64,000 nt of DNA from HGM20899 sp964615195 (GTDB lineage Bacteria; Pseudomonadota; Gammaproteobacteria; Enterobacterales; Succinivibrionaceae), in assembly GCA_964615195.1 (NCBI GenBank), contig CAZTNG010000003.1:3781-67780 (forward strand). Reading direction: 5' to 3'. Positions 1 to 7,997 of the stretch are shown here, in pieces. Every line of letters starts with the position of its first letter. The first letter of the stretch is position 1. Made by a program: the position numbers and the translations under genes. Under the pieces are notes generated by a model. The model saw only the letters and a program-made list of their open reading frames with translations, had not been told where the DNA came from and did no database searches.

Positions 1-197
1 ATTCGTCTTAATATAGTCTTCCCAATTAGTGTCCTTAAACCATATAAGGCAATTATAAGAATATATGCAGAGGTGCTGTTATCTCCATAAAATATGTAAA
101 TAACAACTGCCAGAAGCATGCTTAATGTTCCGCGTACAAGCTCTGCTGTATAGATACCATCAAGATCGTGTTTTATATAATTTACAATACCTAGCAT
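1..197 (-). CDS. Small membrane protein, 3' end outside window (partial)
   Basis: An open frame of 65 codons begins at an ATG at 197 and runs off the left edge. An AAAGGA ribosome binding site sits about 8 bases upstream. The visible protein starts MLGIVNYIKHDLDG. It holds two hydrophobic stretches, roughly residues 25-38 and 43-55, with the Arg/Lys-rich segment LRTLIGKTILRR after the second. This looks like a small inner-membrane protein or the N-terminus of a larger one. I do not recognise the family, and the C-terminus cannot be seen. Confidence 0.55.
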   Translation of the reverse strand, partial: MLGIVNYIKHDLDGIYTAELVRGTLSMLLAVVIYIFYGDNSTSAYILIIALYGLRTLIGKTILRR

Positions 198-321
198 ATA
201 TTATTATCCTTTTAAGGATGATATTAAAAGAATTGTTTATATTACAGATTATAGTTATTTTTGTATATGAAAAGAAGTTTTAGATATACTTTATGTAAAT
301 ATAGGAAACTATAAAGAAATA

Positions 322-396
322 TGGCCTCCCCAACAGGAATCGAACCTGTAACTGACCCTTAGGAGGGGTCTGTTATATCCATTTAACTATGGAGAG
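322..396 (-). tRNA. tRNA-Arg (anticodon CCT)
   Basis: The minus strand folds as a complete cloverleaf with an encoded CCA end. The acceptor stem is CTCTCCA paired with TGGGGAG (one G-T pair), the D stem is GTTA/TAAC, and the anticodon stem is GACCC/GGGTC around loop CTCCTAA. The T arm is ACAGG-TTCGATT-CCTGT. The anticodon CCT reads the rare arginine codon AGG. It stands alone between the membrane-protein fragment and flgT. Confidence 0.95.
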
Positions 397-501
397 ACAA
401 TAGTGATCATTATAACATCTTAAAATAATTTGTAAATTTTAAAAGATAGAACGCTAGTGGAGATTTTATAAATGTATATTTCCCATACTAGCGCTCATTT
501 G

Positions 502-1656
502 TTATTCAATGAATGCAAAATCATTGATTTGAATATTTCCACTACTAGTGCCAATTGATTTTAGAATTGATGTGTTAGAATAAACTTCAGTTGCAACCAT
601 TTGATTTGTTATTTTAGATTTTGAAAATCTCATACTATTATTATGATCTGTGAAACTAGAGTTGTGTTCTACGTAAAATCTTGTACCTTGTCTAATACCG
701 TTTTGTTTGCCAAGATTAATGTACATTTCTCCATTGGGCATTATTTTTAAAATTCGTCCAATTGGTTTGTTACATGCTATTGATTGTTCTGTATCATTTC
801 CAACTTTGGTTAATATTTTACTAACAATTGTTCCATATTGTGAACTCCAAAAATAATCACTATGGACGTTAGCATTACCTGAAAATTCCCATTTTGCACT
901 ACCACTATAATTATTTGTATAAACTACGTCACCACTGTAGCCATCAAAAACATAAATACTTAATGAAAATTCTCTATTATCATCACCAAAATTTGTAGCA
1001 AACCATCCATCATTATCTTTATGTAGTGAAATGTCTCTTATGACACCTGCAATAACATAGAGGGCATCATTTTGAGTAGCTAATTGTTGAATTGTTTTGC
1101 GTAAATTAACTTCATTTGGGCTGTGTTTTAAAGGATCAATACCGAGATTCTTGTTAAAAAAAGGTTTAGTTAATATTTTTGTTTTTGAAGATAAAATAGC
1201 ATTGAATTTTGATGTTAATTCAATATTAAAATCTTCTAGTCCGTTAGTGCTTTGTTGAAATTGACCATCATCGTATTTTATAAGTACAGGAAGAATTGTT
1301 TTAGGATAGTTAGCTCCTAAACATTTTTGTGGAGATGCGTCAATAAAAACGCGTACCTTTACAATAATATATCCATTATCTCTGCGTTCTGATATAAGAT
1401 TATATTGTCGCATGTCGTGACTAGCTGACATATTAAAATTGTCTGTCGACATTGCCCCATTGCTAATACCCTGTTCTGAAGTAACAAAGGAACCTGAATC
1501 TAGCATTGCTTGTCTAATTGCTTCATCTACAGCTCTAGATCTTGCTTCTGATACATCACCACGACGTATTTGAGCTGATCCTTCTGTTTCATACCATTGA
1601 GCATAACAGTTGTTAGCAAAAAGGAAAATTGTAAGAAAAGCTAGTATTTTGTACAT
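502..1656 (-). CDS. flgT: Flagellar H-ring assembly protein FlgT
   Basis: FlgT is a periplasmic protein that builds the H ring around the LP ring of sodium-driven polar flagella in Vibrio and relatives. The 384-residue product starts with a signal peptide ending near CYAQ. The family's N-terminal pattern follows, with WYETEGSAQI and a helix of Arg/Ala/Asp/Glu residues (VSEARSRAVDEAIRQA). The middle part resembles the FlgT-M beta domain, and the end has the small C-terminal domain (GRILKIMPNGEMYINLG). The ATG at 1656 has a GGAG site 8 bases upstream. It is divergent from flgO-flgP, the usual partners, and lies at the head of the flagellar block. Length and order match the Vibrio/Aeromonas family, so I am confident of the call. 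Confidence 0.9.
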   Translation of the reverse strand: MYKILAFLTIFLFANNCYAQWYETEGSAQIRRGDVSEARSRAVDEAIRQAMLDSGSFVTSEQGISNGAMSTDNFNMSASHDMRQYNLISERRDNGYIIVKVRVFIDASPQKCLGANYPKTILPVLIKYDDGQFQQSTNGLEDFNIELTSKFNAILSSKTKILTKPFFNKNLGIDPLKHSPNEVNLRKTIQQLATQNDALYVIAGVIRDISLHKDNDGWFATNFGDDNREFSLSIYVFDGYSGDVVYTNNYSGSAKWEFSGNANVHSDYFWSSQYGTIVSKILTKVGNDTEQSIACNKPIGRILKIMPNGEMYINLGKQNGIRQGTRFYVEHNSSFTDHNNSMRFSKSKITNQMVATEVYSNTSILKSIGTSSGNIQINDFAFIE

Positions 1657-1687
1657 GATTTAAACTCCGAAGGAGAATTGCATTATT

Positions 1688-1703
1688 AGGCATAATCATT
1701 GCA
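1688..1703 (+). promoter_or_regulatory. Candidate sigma-54 promoter of flgO-flgP
   Basis: The sequence AGGCATAATCATTGCA has GG (1689-1690) and GC (1701-1702) twelve bases apart, with GGCAT and TTGCA matching the -24/-12 boxes seen ahead of flgE and flgF. The first base is A instead of the usual T. It would start transcription near 1714, about 70 bases before flgO. Confidence 0.55.
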
Positions 1704-1783
1704 TTATATATACCATACGGCAAAACGCCAAAAAAATAACACTTGGTCTGTGATGAATATGTAGTAATGGATAGAGGTGAGTG

Positions 1784-2818
1784 ATGAGAGTAAAAAATTA
1801 TACATTATTGGAAGTCATGTATTTTAGTATTTTCTTGATGGGGTGTTCATCTCATGTTGGAAGTTCTGTAGATACTACCAATAATGAAAAAAAGCAAAAG
1901 GTTGAAAACCCTATAAAAATAGAGAAAGAACAAAATGTTTCTTCTCCACTTGCTTTGCAGACTTTAGCTGATAAATTAGTAGCTGATGTTGTTAATACGA
2001 TACCAGTAGGGGCTAATATTGATAAAGTTGCTATAGCTACGCCTGTTGATGTTTCATCTTTGGAAAAAACGGATTGGCTTGGACGTGAGTTAGCTGAATA
2101 TTTTGTTTCAGCTTTACACCAAAGAGGTTTTCCTGTTTTAGAATATAAGATCAAAGGTTGGCTGGAAATAACGGCAAATGGTGATTATGTCTATAGTAGG
2201 GATTGGCAAAAGCTTGCCTCGAAAGCAGCAGTATCAAGAGTATTAAGTGGAACTATGAGTCGTAATGATTCTGGTGTTATGGTTTATGCAAGAATCGTAA
2301 ATTTAAAAACTTTGATGGTTGAAGGTTCGGCAGAAATCTTTATTCCTTATAATGTGTTGCCAAGTTGTTATAAAAATTACCCAGTTACTTGCGGTGATAC
2401 TGTAGCAGTATCTTCAAATTTAGCTAATAGTAATAAAACATCATATACATATGTGTCAGATAATTATAAAACAAGTAATAAAAAAACTACTAGCCAAACT
2501 AATGTAAAAAATAACAAACCAACGGCAACTTCAAGCAAGCCTCAAGTTAAAACTGTAAGTAAGAATCATAATGAACCTAAGGTACTTAATAACAACAGTA
2601 GAACAACAACTACTACTAATTTAACTACCACTGTTGCTGATGGTTCACAAGTAACAAGTAAAGGAACTCAGGGAATAGATTGTGCTTCTTGTAAAGGAAG
2701 TGGTAAGTCTTGTCATCAAAAGTGTTCGGATCCCGTAATTTATCCAGCTGGAACTCGTAGTTTTGGATCGATGCTTGTCCGTGATGTTGGTGCACAAAGC
2801 CAATTTGATAGGCGCTAG
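1784..2818 (+). CDS. flgO: Outer-membrane flagellar lipoprotein FlgO with long C-terminal extension
   Basis: FlgO is an outer-membrane lipoprotein needed with FlgP and FlgT for the sheathed polar flagellum of Vibrio. The ATG at 1784 follows AGAGG by 6 bases; a GTG one codon earlier is possible. A lipobox (FLMGC) lies at residues 18-20. The FlgO domain covers about residues 60-190 (TLADKLVADVVN, WLGRELAEYFVSAL, SRVLSGTMSR). After it comes a 110-residue tail rich in Ser, Thr, Asn and Lys, then the cysteine cluster CASCKGSGKSCHQKC at about 300-314 and a short conserved-looking end. The tail and cluster are not part of the FlgO domain. flgP follows after 9 bases, so the two form an operon. Confidence 0.85.
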   Translation: MRVKNYTLLEVMYFSIFLMGCSSHVGSSVDTTNNEKKQKVENPIKIEKEQNVSSPLALQTLADKLVADVVNTIPVGANIDKVAIATPVDVSSLEKTDWLGRELAEYFVSALHQRGFPVLEYKIKGWLEITANGDYVYSRDWQKLASKAAVSRVLSGTMSRNDSGVMVYARIVNLKTLMVEGSAEIFIPYNVLPSCYKNYPVTCGDTVAVSSNLANSNKTSYTYVSDNYKTSNKKTTSQTNVKNNKPTATSSKPQVKTVSKNHNEPKVLNNNSRTTTTTNLTTTVADGSQVTSKGTQGIDCASCKGSGKSCHQKCSDPVIYPAGTRSFGSMLVRDVGAQSQFDRR

Positions 2819-2827
2819 GAGAAAATA

Positions 2828-3247
2828 ATGAATAAGTTATTTATAGTAATATTTGCTTTTTCGCTTATGATTGGGTGCTCAAATGGTAGTTACACTTACG
2901 ATGTAACAAGGCCTAGTGAATATCCTATTTTGCGTGCTACGGGTTACGCTGTTATTTCTAGACAACCTGGCCCAACTAGTGATGATCGAACTTTACAGGC
3001 GATGAGAGCTTCTAAGCTAGATGCTTATAGAGAGTTAAGTGAACAGGTATATGGTCAACAATTGATTGCAGATACTTCTTTAAGAGATAATATTCAAAAC
3101 AATGATGAACTTAAAGCTAGAACCGCAGGTGTGATAAAAGGGGCTAGAGTTATAAGGGCTTACCCAATAAATAATACATACGTTACAGAATTAGAATTAG
3201 ATAGTAAATTATTATTTGATTTGTATGAAATGAGAGGTGCTTTGTAA
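2828..3247 (+). CDS. flgP: Flagellar outer-membrane lipoprotein FlgP
   Basis: FlgP is an LPP20-family outer-membrane lipoprotein of the flagellar outer disk or H ring, required for motility in Vibrio and Campylobacter. The product has 139 residues, a signal peptide with lipobox MIGC at residues 14-17, and the family core ILRATGYAVISRQ. A helix follows with MRASKLDAYRELSEQVYGQ and then TAGVIKGARVI. A GGAG site precedes the ATG. It is co-transcribed with flgO and ends ahead of a hairpin terminator. The family and the flgO-flgP order are typical of Vibrionales and Aeromonadales. Confidence 0.9.
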   Translation: MNKLFIVIFAFSLMIGCSNGSYTYDVTRPSEYPILRATGYAVISRQPGPTSDDRTLQAMRASKLDAYRELSEQVYGQQLIADTSLRDNIQNNDELKARTAGVIKGARVIRAYPINNTYVTELELDSKLLFDLYEMRGAL

Positions 3248-3305
3248 AGTATTGCAATTGTCATCTATCTTATTGTATTTGGTAGCACTTTAATATAACT
3301 AATGG

Positions 3306-3351
3306 AACCTCAATCATAAGCGAGCTATGCTTTAAATAAATGATTGAGGTT
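3306..3351. terminator. Terminator between flgP and flgN
   Basis: A perfect 12-bp inverted repeat (AACCTCAATCAT at 3306-3317 and its complement at 3340-3351) has a 22-base loop. It is followed on the plus strand by TTTATGTTTC. It lies between the converging flgOP and flgAMN units and may serve both. Confidence 0.65.
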
Positions 3352-3359
3352 TTATGTTT

Positions 3360-3785
3360 CTAAGCTTCAAAATTGAAATGTTTTCCGCGTAGAGCGTTTT
3401 TATTACCTTTTATGTCATACGTTGTCGTATTAGTATCACGTAGTTGAATTAAAGAAGAAGCTAATCTTCTGTTAGCTGCTAAATTTAATTCTATTAACCT
3501 ACCGTTTACTTCATTTTGTTTTTGGCAAGCTGATAGTTTATTGACTAACAGTTCTTTAATAGGTTTTAAATCAGAAAGCAATCTATCCTTTTGACTATGA
3601 GCTTTTATAGATTGATCATTTGCTTGAAGTTCAAGAAGATATTTTGATTTATTTTCATTGATTTCATTAAGGTTTAATGCTTTGCGATCTTTTAAAATAT
3701 CATGTTCTTCTTTTAAAACCTGAGTTAATTTATCTAATAAAGTATCTTGACACTTAAGTATTTCTACAATGGATCGTTCGGCCAT
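3360..3785 (-). CDS. flgN: Flagellar export chaperone FlgN
   Basis: FlgN is the cytoplasmic chaperone for the hook-filament junction proteins FlgK and FlgL. The 141-residue product is almost wholly helical and begins MAERSIVEILKCQDTLLDKL. The family's heptad pattern (LKEEHDILKDRKALNLNEI) runs through residues 20-60. The weakly conserved C-terminal client-binding part ends FNFEA. A GGAG site lies 7 bases before the ATG. It follows flgM by 72 bases in the usual flgA-flgM-flgN order, although its clients flgK and flgL are not in this window. Identification rests on length, coiled-coil character and position. Confidence 0.85.
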   Translation of the reverse strand: MAERSIVEILKCQDTLLDKLTQVLKEEHDILKDRKALNLNEINENKSKYLLELQANDQSIKAHSQKDRLLSDLKPIKELLVNKLSACQKQNEVNGRLIELNLAANRRLASSLIQLRDTNTTTYDIKGNKNALRGKHFNFEA

Positions 3786-3857
3786 GCTTTAACTCCAACA
3801 CTAAAAGCCTCACTAAAAGATGATAGTGAAGCTTGTTTAATTAAGTATAAGCTAAAT

Positions 3858-4220
3858 CTAACCTAATATGTCAGATAAGCTCTGCTCTTGCGAAATTATC
3901 TTGTCCGCAACTCTTTCATAGTTAATCTTATAATCGCCATTTGTAATTGACTGTTTCAAAGAATTAACTTTACCAGAATCTATTCCTGATGAATTTTTAG
4001 CTTTCTCTTGAGCGGCGTTCAGTTTTTTAGCTGCATCTGTAATTACCACTGTAGTATCTGCATTTACAGGCGCTTGAGTGGAGCTTTTAATATGCTGTGC
4101 ATTACTTTGCTGAACCTTTAAGGATTCTGTATTTGCCGAATCTTTTTGGTACGCATTCTGAACTCTGTTGCTTGACAAGTTATTCACGTTTTTATTATTT
4201 GATAAACCTTCAACTGACAT
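3858..4220 (-). CDS. flgM: Anti-sigma-28 factor FlgM
   Basis: FlgM binds and inhibits sigma-28 (FliA) until the hook is finished, and is then secreted. The 120-residue product has a disordered, Asn/Ser/Gln-rich N-terminal half. The sigma-binding C-terminal half contains the typical VVITDAAKKLNAAQE and VNSLKQSITNGDYKINYERVA. I chose the ATG at 4220 because AAGGTGA lies 5 bases upstream; a GTG three codons earlier has a less well-spaced site. A sigma-28 promoter lies 58 bases upstream, so the gene should be fed by its own late promoter and by read-through from flgA. Confidence 0.92.
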   Translation of the reverse strand: MSVEGLSNNKNVNNLSSNRVQNAYQKDSANTESLKVQQSNAQHIKSSTQAPVNADTTVVITDAAKKLNAAQEKAKNSSGIDSGKVNSLKQSITNGDYKINYERVADKIISQEQSLSDILG

Positions 4221-4277
4221 GTGAATCACCTTGCTCCTTAATATAATTTGTAATTATATTATCATTGATTAATTCTA

Positions 4278-4304
4278 TTATCGGAAAGTTAACTTAAAAC
4301 TTTA
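4278..4304 (-). promoter_or_regulatory. Sigma-28 promoter of flgM
   Basis: On the minus strand TAAAGTTT (4304-4297), an 11-base spacer and TCCGATAA (4285-4278) match the enterobacterial sigma-28 consensus TAAAGTTT-N11-GCCGATAA at all but one base. The predicted start near 4271 is about 50 bases before the flgM ATG. The same class of promoter drives flgM in E. coli and Salmonella. Confidence 0.88.
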
Positions 4305-4322
4305 ATTTTTTTTCTAAATTTT

Positions 4323-5063
4323 TTAATCAATGGAAATAACTACTAAATTTGAGTTAACTACTTTTGCACGCACAGTCTTGCCACTTTTCATATTCTTGAC
4401 TCTAATTGTATCTTGAAAAGAACCGTCTTGCAAAGCTTCGCCAGTTGTTTTTACACTTAATAAGCCATTTGTTGCTTCAATTGTTACTGTACTGCCTAAG
4501 CATACTACGCATATTTGATTTTTTTGAATTGGTTGCCCGGGTCTGAGATCTCTTTTAGTTCTAATACCTTCAAGTTCAGAAGGGTCTGAAAAGCTAACTC
4601 CGCGATCCATTATTTTATCCATATAATCTAAAGTGAGATTATCTGCAGATAAAATAGTATCCTTTAAGACTGGTTCGATTACAGTCACGAAAGGTTTTTC
4701 TATTATTAGTTTTATAACAATGTATATGCTAAAAGGTGTTGTTTCACTATGACATTGAGCCTTTATAGTATTATTCTTTCGAATTTTTCCACTTGCAATT
4801 GAGTATTCAAGTTCTCCTTCACAGATGGGTATGTTTTTTCGAGGATCTAAATGAATAACGTCAATATTTGCTCTTTCGTCTGGTTCTAGTTCAAGATTAC
4901 TTGTTAAGAAATCTTTGGCTCCATCCTCTAATTGCAAAGTATAATCATTATTTGTGGCGATTATATCGGCATTTGCAATATTACAAAAAATTGCAAATGA
5001 TGGAAATATGATTAGGATATACTTCACAAAATTGCAAACTATACATAAAAAAGTGTTATTCAT
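4323..5063 (-). CDS. flgA: Flagellar P-ring assembly chaperone FlgA
   Basis: FlgA is a periplasmic chaperone that helps FlgI polymerise into the P ring. The 246-residue product has a hydrophobic N-terminus (signal peptide, cleavage near IANAD). A variable domain follows, and then the SAF-like region of the family at about residues 125-245. That region includes TILSADNLTLDYM, IRTKRDLRPGQPI and the C-terminal pattern QDTIRVKNMKSGKTVRAKVV. The ribosome binding site is weak (AAGG about 14 bases upstream). It is divergent from cheV, with a palindrome in the shared upstream region, and precedes flgM and flgN. This order is the same as in Vibrio polar flagellar clusters. Confidence 0.92.
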   Translation of the reverse strand: MNNTFLCIVCNFVKYILIIFPSFAIFCNIANADIIATNNDYTLQLEDGAKDFLTSNLELEPDERANIDVIHLDPRKNIPICEGELEYSIASGKIRKNNTIKAQCHSETTPFSIYIVIKLIIEKPFVTVIEPVLKDTILSADNLTLDYMDKIMDRGVSFSDPSELEGIRTKRDLRPGQPIQKNQICVVCLGSTVTIEATNGLLSVKTTGEALQDGSFQDTIRVKNMKSGKTVRAKVVNSNLVVISID

Positions 5064-5116
5064 TCTGTAATTTTCAACCTTGTTTATATAATTGATTATT
5101 ATTTCATGACAATATA

Positions 5117-5131
5117 TTTCATTAAATGAAA
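5117..5131. repeat. Palindrome between flgA and cheV
   Basis: TTTCATTAAATGAAA is a perfect 15-base palindrome centred between the divergent flgA and cheV genes, 54 bases before flgA and 87 before cheV. It could be an operator for the pair, but I know of no named regulator with this site. In AT-rich sequence a chance palindrome of this length is possible. Confidence 0.3.
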
Positions 5132-5217
5132 TCAGTCTACAATATAGTTTACTAGTATTTCAAAATTTAGTTATTGATGAATAGCTATTTTTTATTGTTT
5201 TCTCAAGGGAGAAAGGT

Positions 5218-6162
5218 ATGGCCAGTATTTTAGATTCCGTAAATCAGCTTACAGAGCTAGTAGGTCAAAATAGGCTAGAGCTTTTATTATTTCATTTACC
5301 TGGTAATTCACAATGTTTTGGTATTAATGTTTTTAAGGTTAGAGAGGTTTTACAATGTCCTCATCTCACCTCAATGCCAAAATTACATAAATTTGTTCGC
5401 GGTGTAGCACATATAAGAGGTAAAACTATTTCAGTAATTGATTTAGGCTTAGCTACTGGCGGAAAAATGATTCACAATGTTGAAAGTAGTTTTATTATCA
5501 TTGCAGAGTATAATCGTTCAGTTCAAGGCTTTTTAGTTGGTGGAGTTGAGCGAATTGTAAACCTTGATTGGAGTAAGGTTATGCCTCCACCACAAGGAAT
5601 GGGTAAGATAAATTACTTAACAGCTGTAACTGAAGTTGATAAAGAGCTTGTCGAAATTTTAGACGTTGAAAAGATTTTAGATGAAATTTCTCCAGTAACC
5701 TCAAAAGTTAGTGAAAAAATTATAGCTGAAGTAAAAGCTGACATTGCTACAAAGGTTAACGTAGAGCCTAATAAACCAAAACGTAAAGTCATGGTAGCCG
5801 ATGATTCATCTGTTGCTCGAAAGCAAGTTGAAAGAGCTCTTAAATCTATTGGTTTAGAGGCAATATTAACGGAAAATGGTTTAGATGCGTTAAATAAATT
5901 GAAAGCAATGGTAGCTACCGGCCCTATTGAAGATCAGATAGGTTTACTTATTTCAGATATAGAAATGCCTGAAATGGATGGATATACATTAACTGCAAAA
6001 ATTCGAAATGATAGTAAATTATCTAAACTAAAGATTATTTTACATACATCATTGAGCGGTGTATTTAACCAAGCGATGGTAAAAAAAGTAGGTGCGGATA
6101 ATTTTATTGCTAAATTTAACCCAGATGATCTGGCTAATGCAGTAAAAGAGTTAATGCAATAG
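5218..6162 (+). CDS. cheV: Chemotaxis coupling protein CheV (CheW-receiver fusion)
   Basis: CheV couples chemoreceptors to CheA and can be phosphorylated for adaptation. The 314-residue protein has a CheW domain at about residues 20-160 (LLFHLPGNSQCFGINVFKVREV, VRGVAHIRGKTISVIDL) and a receiver domain at about 190-312. The receiver has the acidic pair D195-D196, phosphoacceptor D247 in ISDIEMPEMDG, and the switch Thr in LHTS. It lacks the usual Lys-Pro, reading AKFNP instead. A GGGAGAAAGG site precedes the ATG. cheR follows after 54 bases. The flgA-cheV-cheR-flgB order is that of Vibrio polar flagellar loci. Confidence 0.94.
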   Translation: MASILDSVNQLTELVGQNRLELLLFHLPGNSQCFGINVFKVREVLQCPHLTSMPKLHKFVRGVAHIRGKTISVIDLGLATGGKMIHNVESSFIIIAEYNRSVQGFLVGGVERIVNLDWSKVMPPPQGMGKINYLTAVTEVDKELVEILDVEKILDEISPVTSKVSEKIIAEVKADIATKVNVEPNKPKRKVMVADDSSVARKQVERALKSIGLEAILTENGLDALNKLKAMVATGPIEDQIGLLISDIEMPEMDGYTLTAKIRNDSKLSKLKIILHTSLSGVFNQAMVKKVGADNFIAKFNPDDLANAVKELMQ

Positions 6163-6216
6163 GATGAAATGAGCTAATAAATATCCCCTAGAGGGTATGG
6201 TTCTATAGAGGTACAA

Positions 6217-7071
6217 ATGACAGCTAACGATATAACTCTTCGTTCCATGTCAGATAACAAGTATAGATTGTTTTGTGATTTTTTGTCTCACCATTGTGGT
6301 ATCGTTTTAGGTGATAATAAACAATATTTAGTGAGAAGTAGACTATCCACTCTTGTTGCAAAATTTAGATTTGATTCTTTAGATGAATTATTAGATAGAA
6401 CTGTTAATTCTCAGGATAGAATTTTGCAGAGTGCAGTTATTGATGCCATGACTACTAATGAAACATTGTGGTTTAGAGATACTTATCCATTTGATATTTT
6501 GGCTAAGCTAATTTTTCCAGAATATGCGTCAAAGCAGAAAAGCATACGTATATGGTCAGCTGCTAGTTCATCTGGTCAAGAACCATATTCTATAGCAATG
6601 ACTATATTAGAGCAGGCAGCAAGATCAAGTGCTATAAATCCTAGTAAAATGGATATTCTTGCAACTGATATATCGGATTCAATGCTAAATATTTGTAAAT
6701 CAGGTATTTACGATTCATTGGCTCTTTCAAGAGGATTAAGTCCTCAACGTAAAAAAATATTCTTTGAAAATATTGATACCCAGCCAGGTAATTTACGTAT
6801 AGTTGAACGTGTACGTAATATGGTAACTTTTAGGCAACAAAATTTGCTAGCAAATTTTTCAGTGCTTGGAAAGTTTGATATTATTTTTTGTCGAAATGTC
6901 CTTATATATTTTGCTCCTGATGTCAAAGAACGAATTATTAATTCTTTTGCTAGAAGTTTGAATATTGGGGGCTATTTATTTTTAGGTAGTTCTGAATATG
7001 TTAGCCATTTAAATGAAAATTTTGAAATGGTTCGTTGTAATCCTGGTATAGTTTTCAGAAAAATAAAATAA
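6217..7071 (+). CDS. cheR: Chemotaxis protein methyltransferase CheR
   Basis: CheR methylates glutamates of chemoreceptors using S-adenosylmethionine. The 284-residue protein has the helical N-terminal domain (FLSHHCGIVLGDNKQYLVRSRL, then TNETLWFRD at about residues 80-90). The Rossmann domain follows, with SAM-binding IRIWSAASSSGQEPYSIAM, the acidic ILATDIS, and FDIIFCRNVLIYF. It probably shares a transcript with cheV. A sigma-54 type promoter for flgB overlaps its stop codon region. Length and motifs fit the family fully. Confidence 0.94.
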   Translation: MTANDITLRSMSDNKYRLFCDFLSHHCGIVLGDNKQYLVRSRLSTLVAKFRFDSLDELLDRTVNSQDRILQSAVIDAMTTNETLWFRDTYPFDILAKLIFPEYASKQKSIRIWSAASSSGQEPYSIAMTILEQAARSSAINPSKMDILATDISDSMLNICKSGIYDSLALSRGLSPQRKKIFFENIDTQPGNLRIVERVRNMVTFRQQNLLANFSVLGKFDIIFCRNVLIYFAPDVKERIINSFARSLNIGGYLFLGSSEYVSHLNENFEMVRCNPGIVFRKIK

Positions 7072-7072
7072 T

Positions 7073-7088
7073 TGGCACGTCTTTTGTA
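7073..7088 (+). promoter_or_regulatory. Candidate sigma-54 promoter of flgB
   Basis: TGGCACGTCTTTTGTA has the -24 box TGGCACG exactly and a -12 box TTGT in place of TTGC, with GG at 7074-7075 and G at 7086. It lies right after the cheR stop codon and about 55 bases before flgB, as in other sigma-54 dependent polar flagellar clusters. Confidence 0.65.
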
Positions 7089-7142
7089 ACATACTCCTTA
7101 ACGATATATATTTGTCATAAAATTGACTTAAGGAGTTTCTCA

Positions 7143-7547
7143 ATGAGCTTTTCAGTAAATTCAATGTTTGGTGTGCATGAGCAGGCGCTAAATATAAGAT
7201 CTCAAAGAGCTGAAATATTAGCTAGTAATATAGCTAATGCAGATACTCCGGGTTATAAAGCCCAAGATTTGGATTTTAAATCTGCTTTAGCAAATGCTCA
7301 AGAAAATCTAAATAGTGGCACTAATGTTGCAAGAACTAATACGAAGCATTTCGATATAAGTCAACTTGGAGATAATTCAACAATCAAATTCCGTCAAAAT
7401 TATCAACCAGATACTGGTGATGGAAATACAGTTGATATCAATACGGAACGTATGGCTTATATGGAAAATAGCCTTGAATATCAAACTACCATTCAGTTTT
7501 TAAATAGTAAAATCAATGGTTTGCGCAAGGTTTTAGCTGGAGAATAG
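7143..7547 (+). CDS. flgB: Flagellar proximal rod protein FlgB
   Basis: FlgB is a proximal rod subunit linking the MS ring to the rod. The 134-residue product has the rod/hook family N-terminus (MFGVHEQALNIRSQRAEILASNIANADTPGYKAQD) and a C-terminal helix ending NSKINGLRKVLAGE. The PGYKAQD motif and VDINTERMAYMENSLEYQT are typical. An AAGGAG site lies 9 bases before the ATG. flgC starts 11 bases after its stop, so flgBCD form one unit behind the -24/-12 element that overlaps the end of cheR. Confidence 0.95.
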   Translation: MSFSVNSMFGVHEQALNIRSQRAEILASNIANADTPGYKAQDLDFKSALANAQENLNSGTNVARTNTKHFDISQLGDNSTIKFRQNYQPDTGDGNTVDINTERMAYMENSLEYQTTIQFLNSKINGLRKVLAGE

Positions 7548-7558
7548 GAGTTTAGACT

Positions 7559-7981
7559 ATGAGTTTATTTAATATATTAGATATTGCTGGATCTTCAATG
7601 TCTGCACAATCATTAAGATTAAATACTACAGCGTCAAACTTAGCTAACGCAGATAGTGTTAGTTCTAGTGCGGCAACTACTTACCGTGCTAGACATCCAG
7701 TTTTTGCCACTGTTTTTGCAGATGCTATGAATGGTGAATCAAAGGGCAGTGCTTCAGTACAGGTTACAGATGTTGTTGAATCTACATTAGATTCAGTTAA
7801 GGAATACATGCCAAATCATCCATTAGCAGATCAAGATGGTTATATTTATAGACCTAACGTTAATCCAATGGAAGAAATGGCGGATATGGTAAGTGCCAGC
7901 AGATCCTACCAAACAAGTGTTCAGGTTGCTGACAGTGCCAAGCAAATGCTTTTACAGACTCTTAAGCTAGGTTCTAGTTAA
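7559..7981 (+). CDS. flgC: Flagellar proximal rod protein FlgC
   Basis: FlgC is a second proximal rod subunit. The 140-residue protein has the N-terminal rod motif (SSMSAQSLRLNTTASNLANADSVSS), the usual central YRARHPVF, and DGYIYRPNVNPMEEMADMVSASRSYQ near the C-terminus. It ends with an amphipathic helix (AKQMLLQTLKLG). GGAG lies 8 bases upstream of the ATG. It sits between flgB and flgD at operon spacing. Confidence 0.95.
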   Translation: MSLFNILDIAGSSMSAQSLRLNTTASNLANADSVSSSAATTYRARHPVFATVFADAMNGESKGSASVQVTDVVESTLDSVKEYMPNHPLADQDGYIYRPNVNPMEEMADMVSASRSYQTSVQVADSAKQMLLQTLKLGSS

Positions 7982-7997
7982 GGTCGGAGGGTAAATT

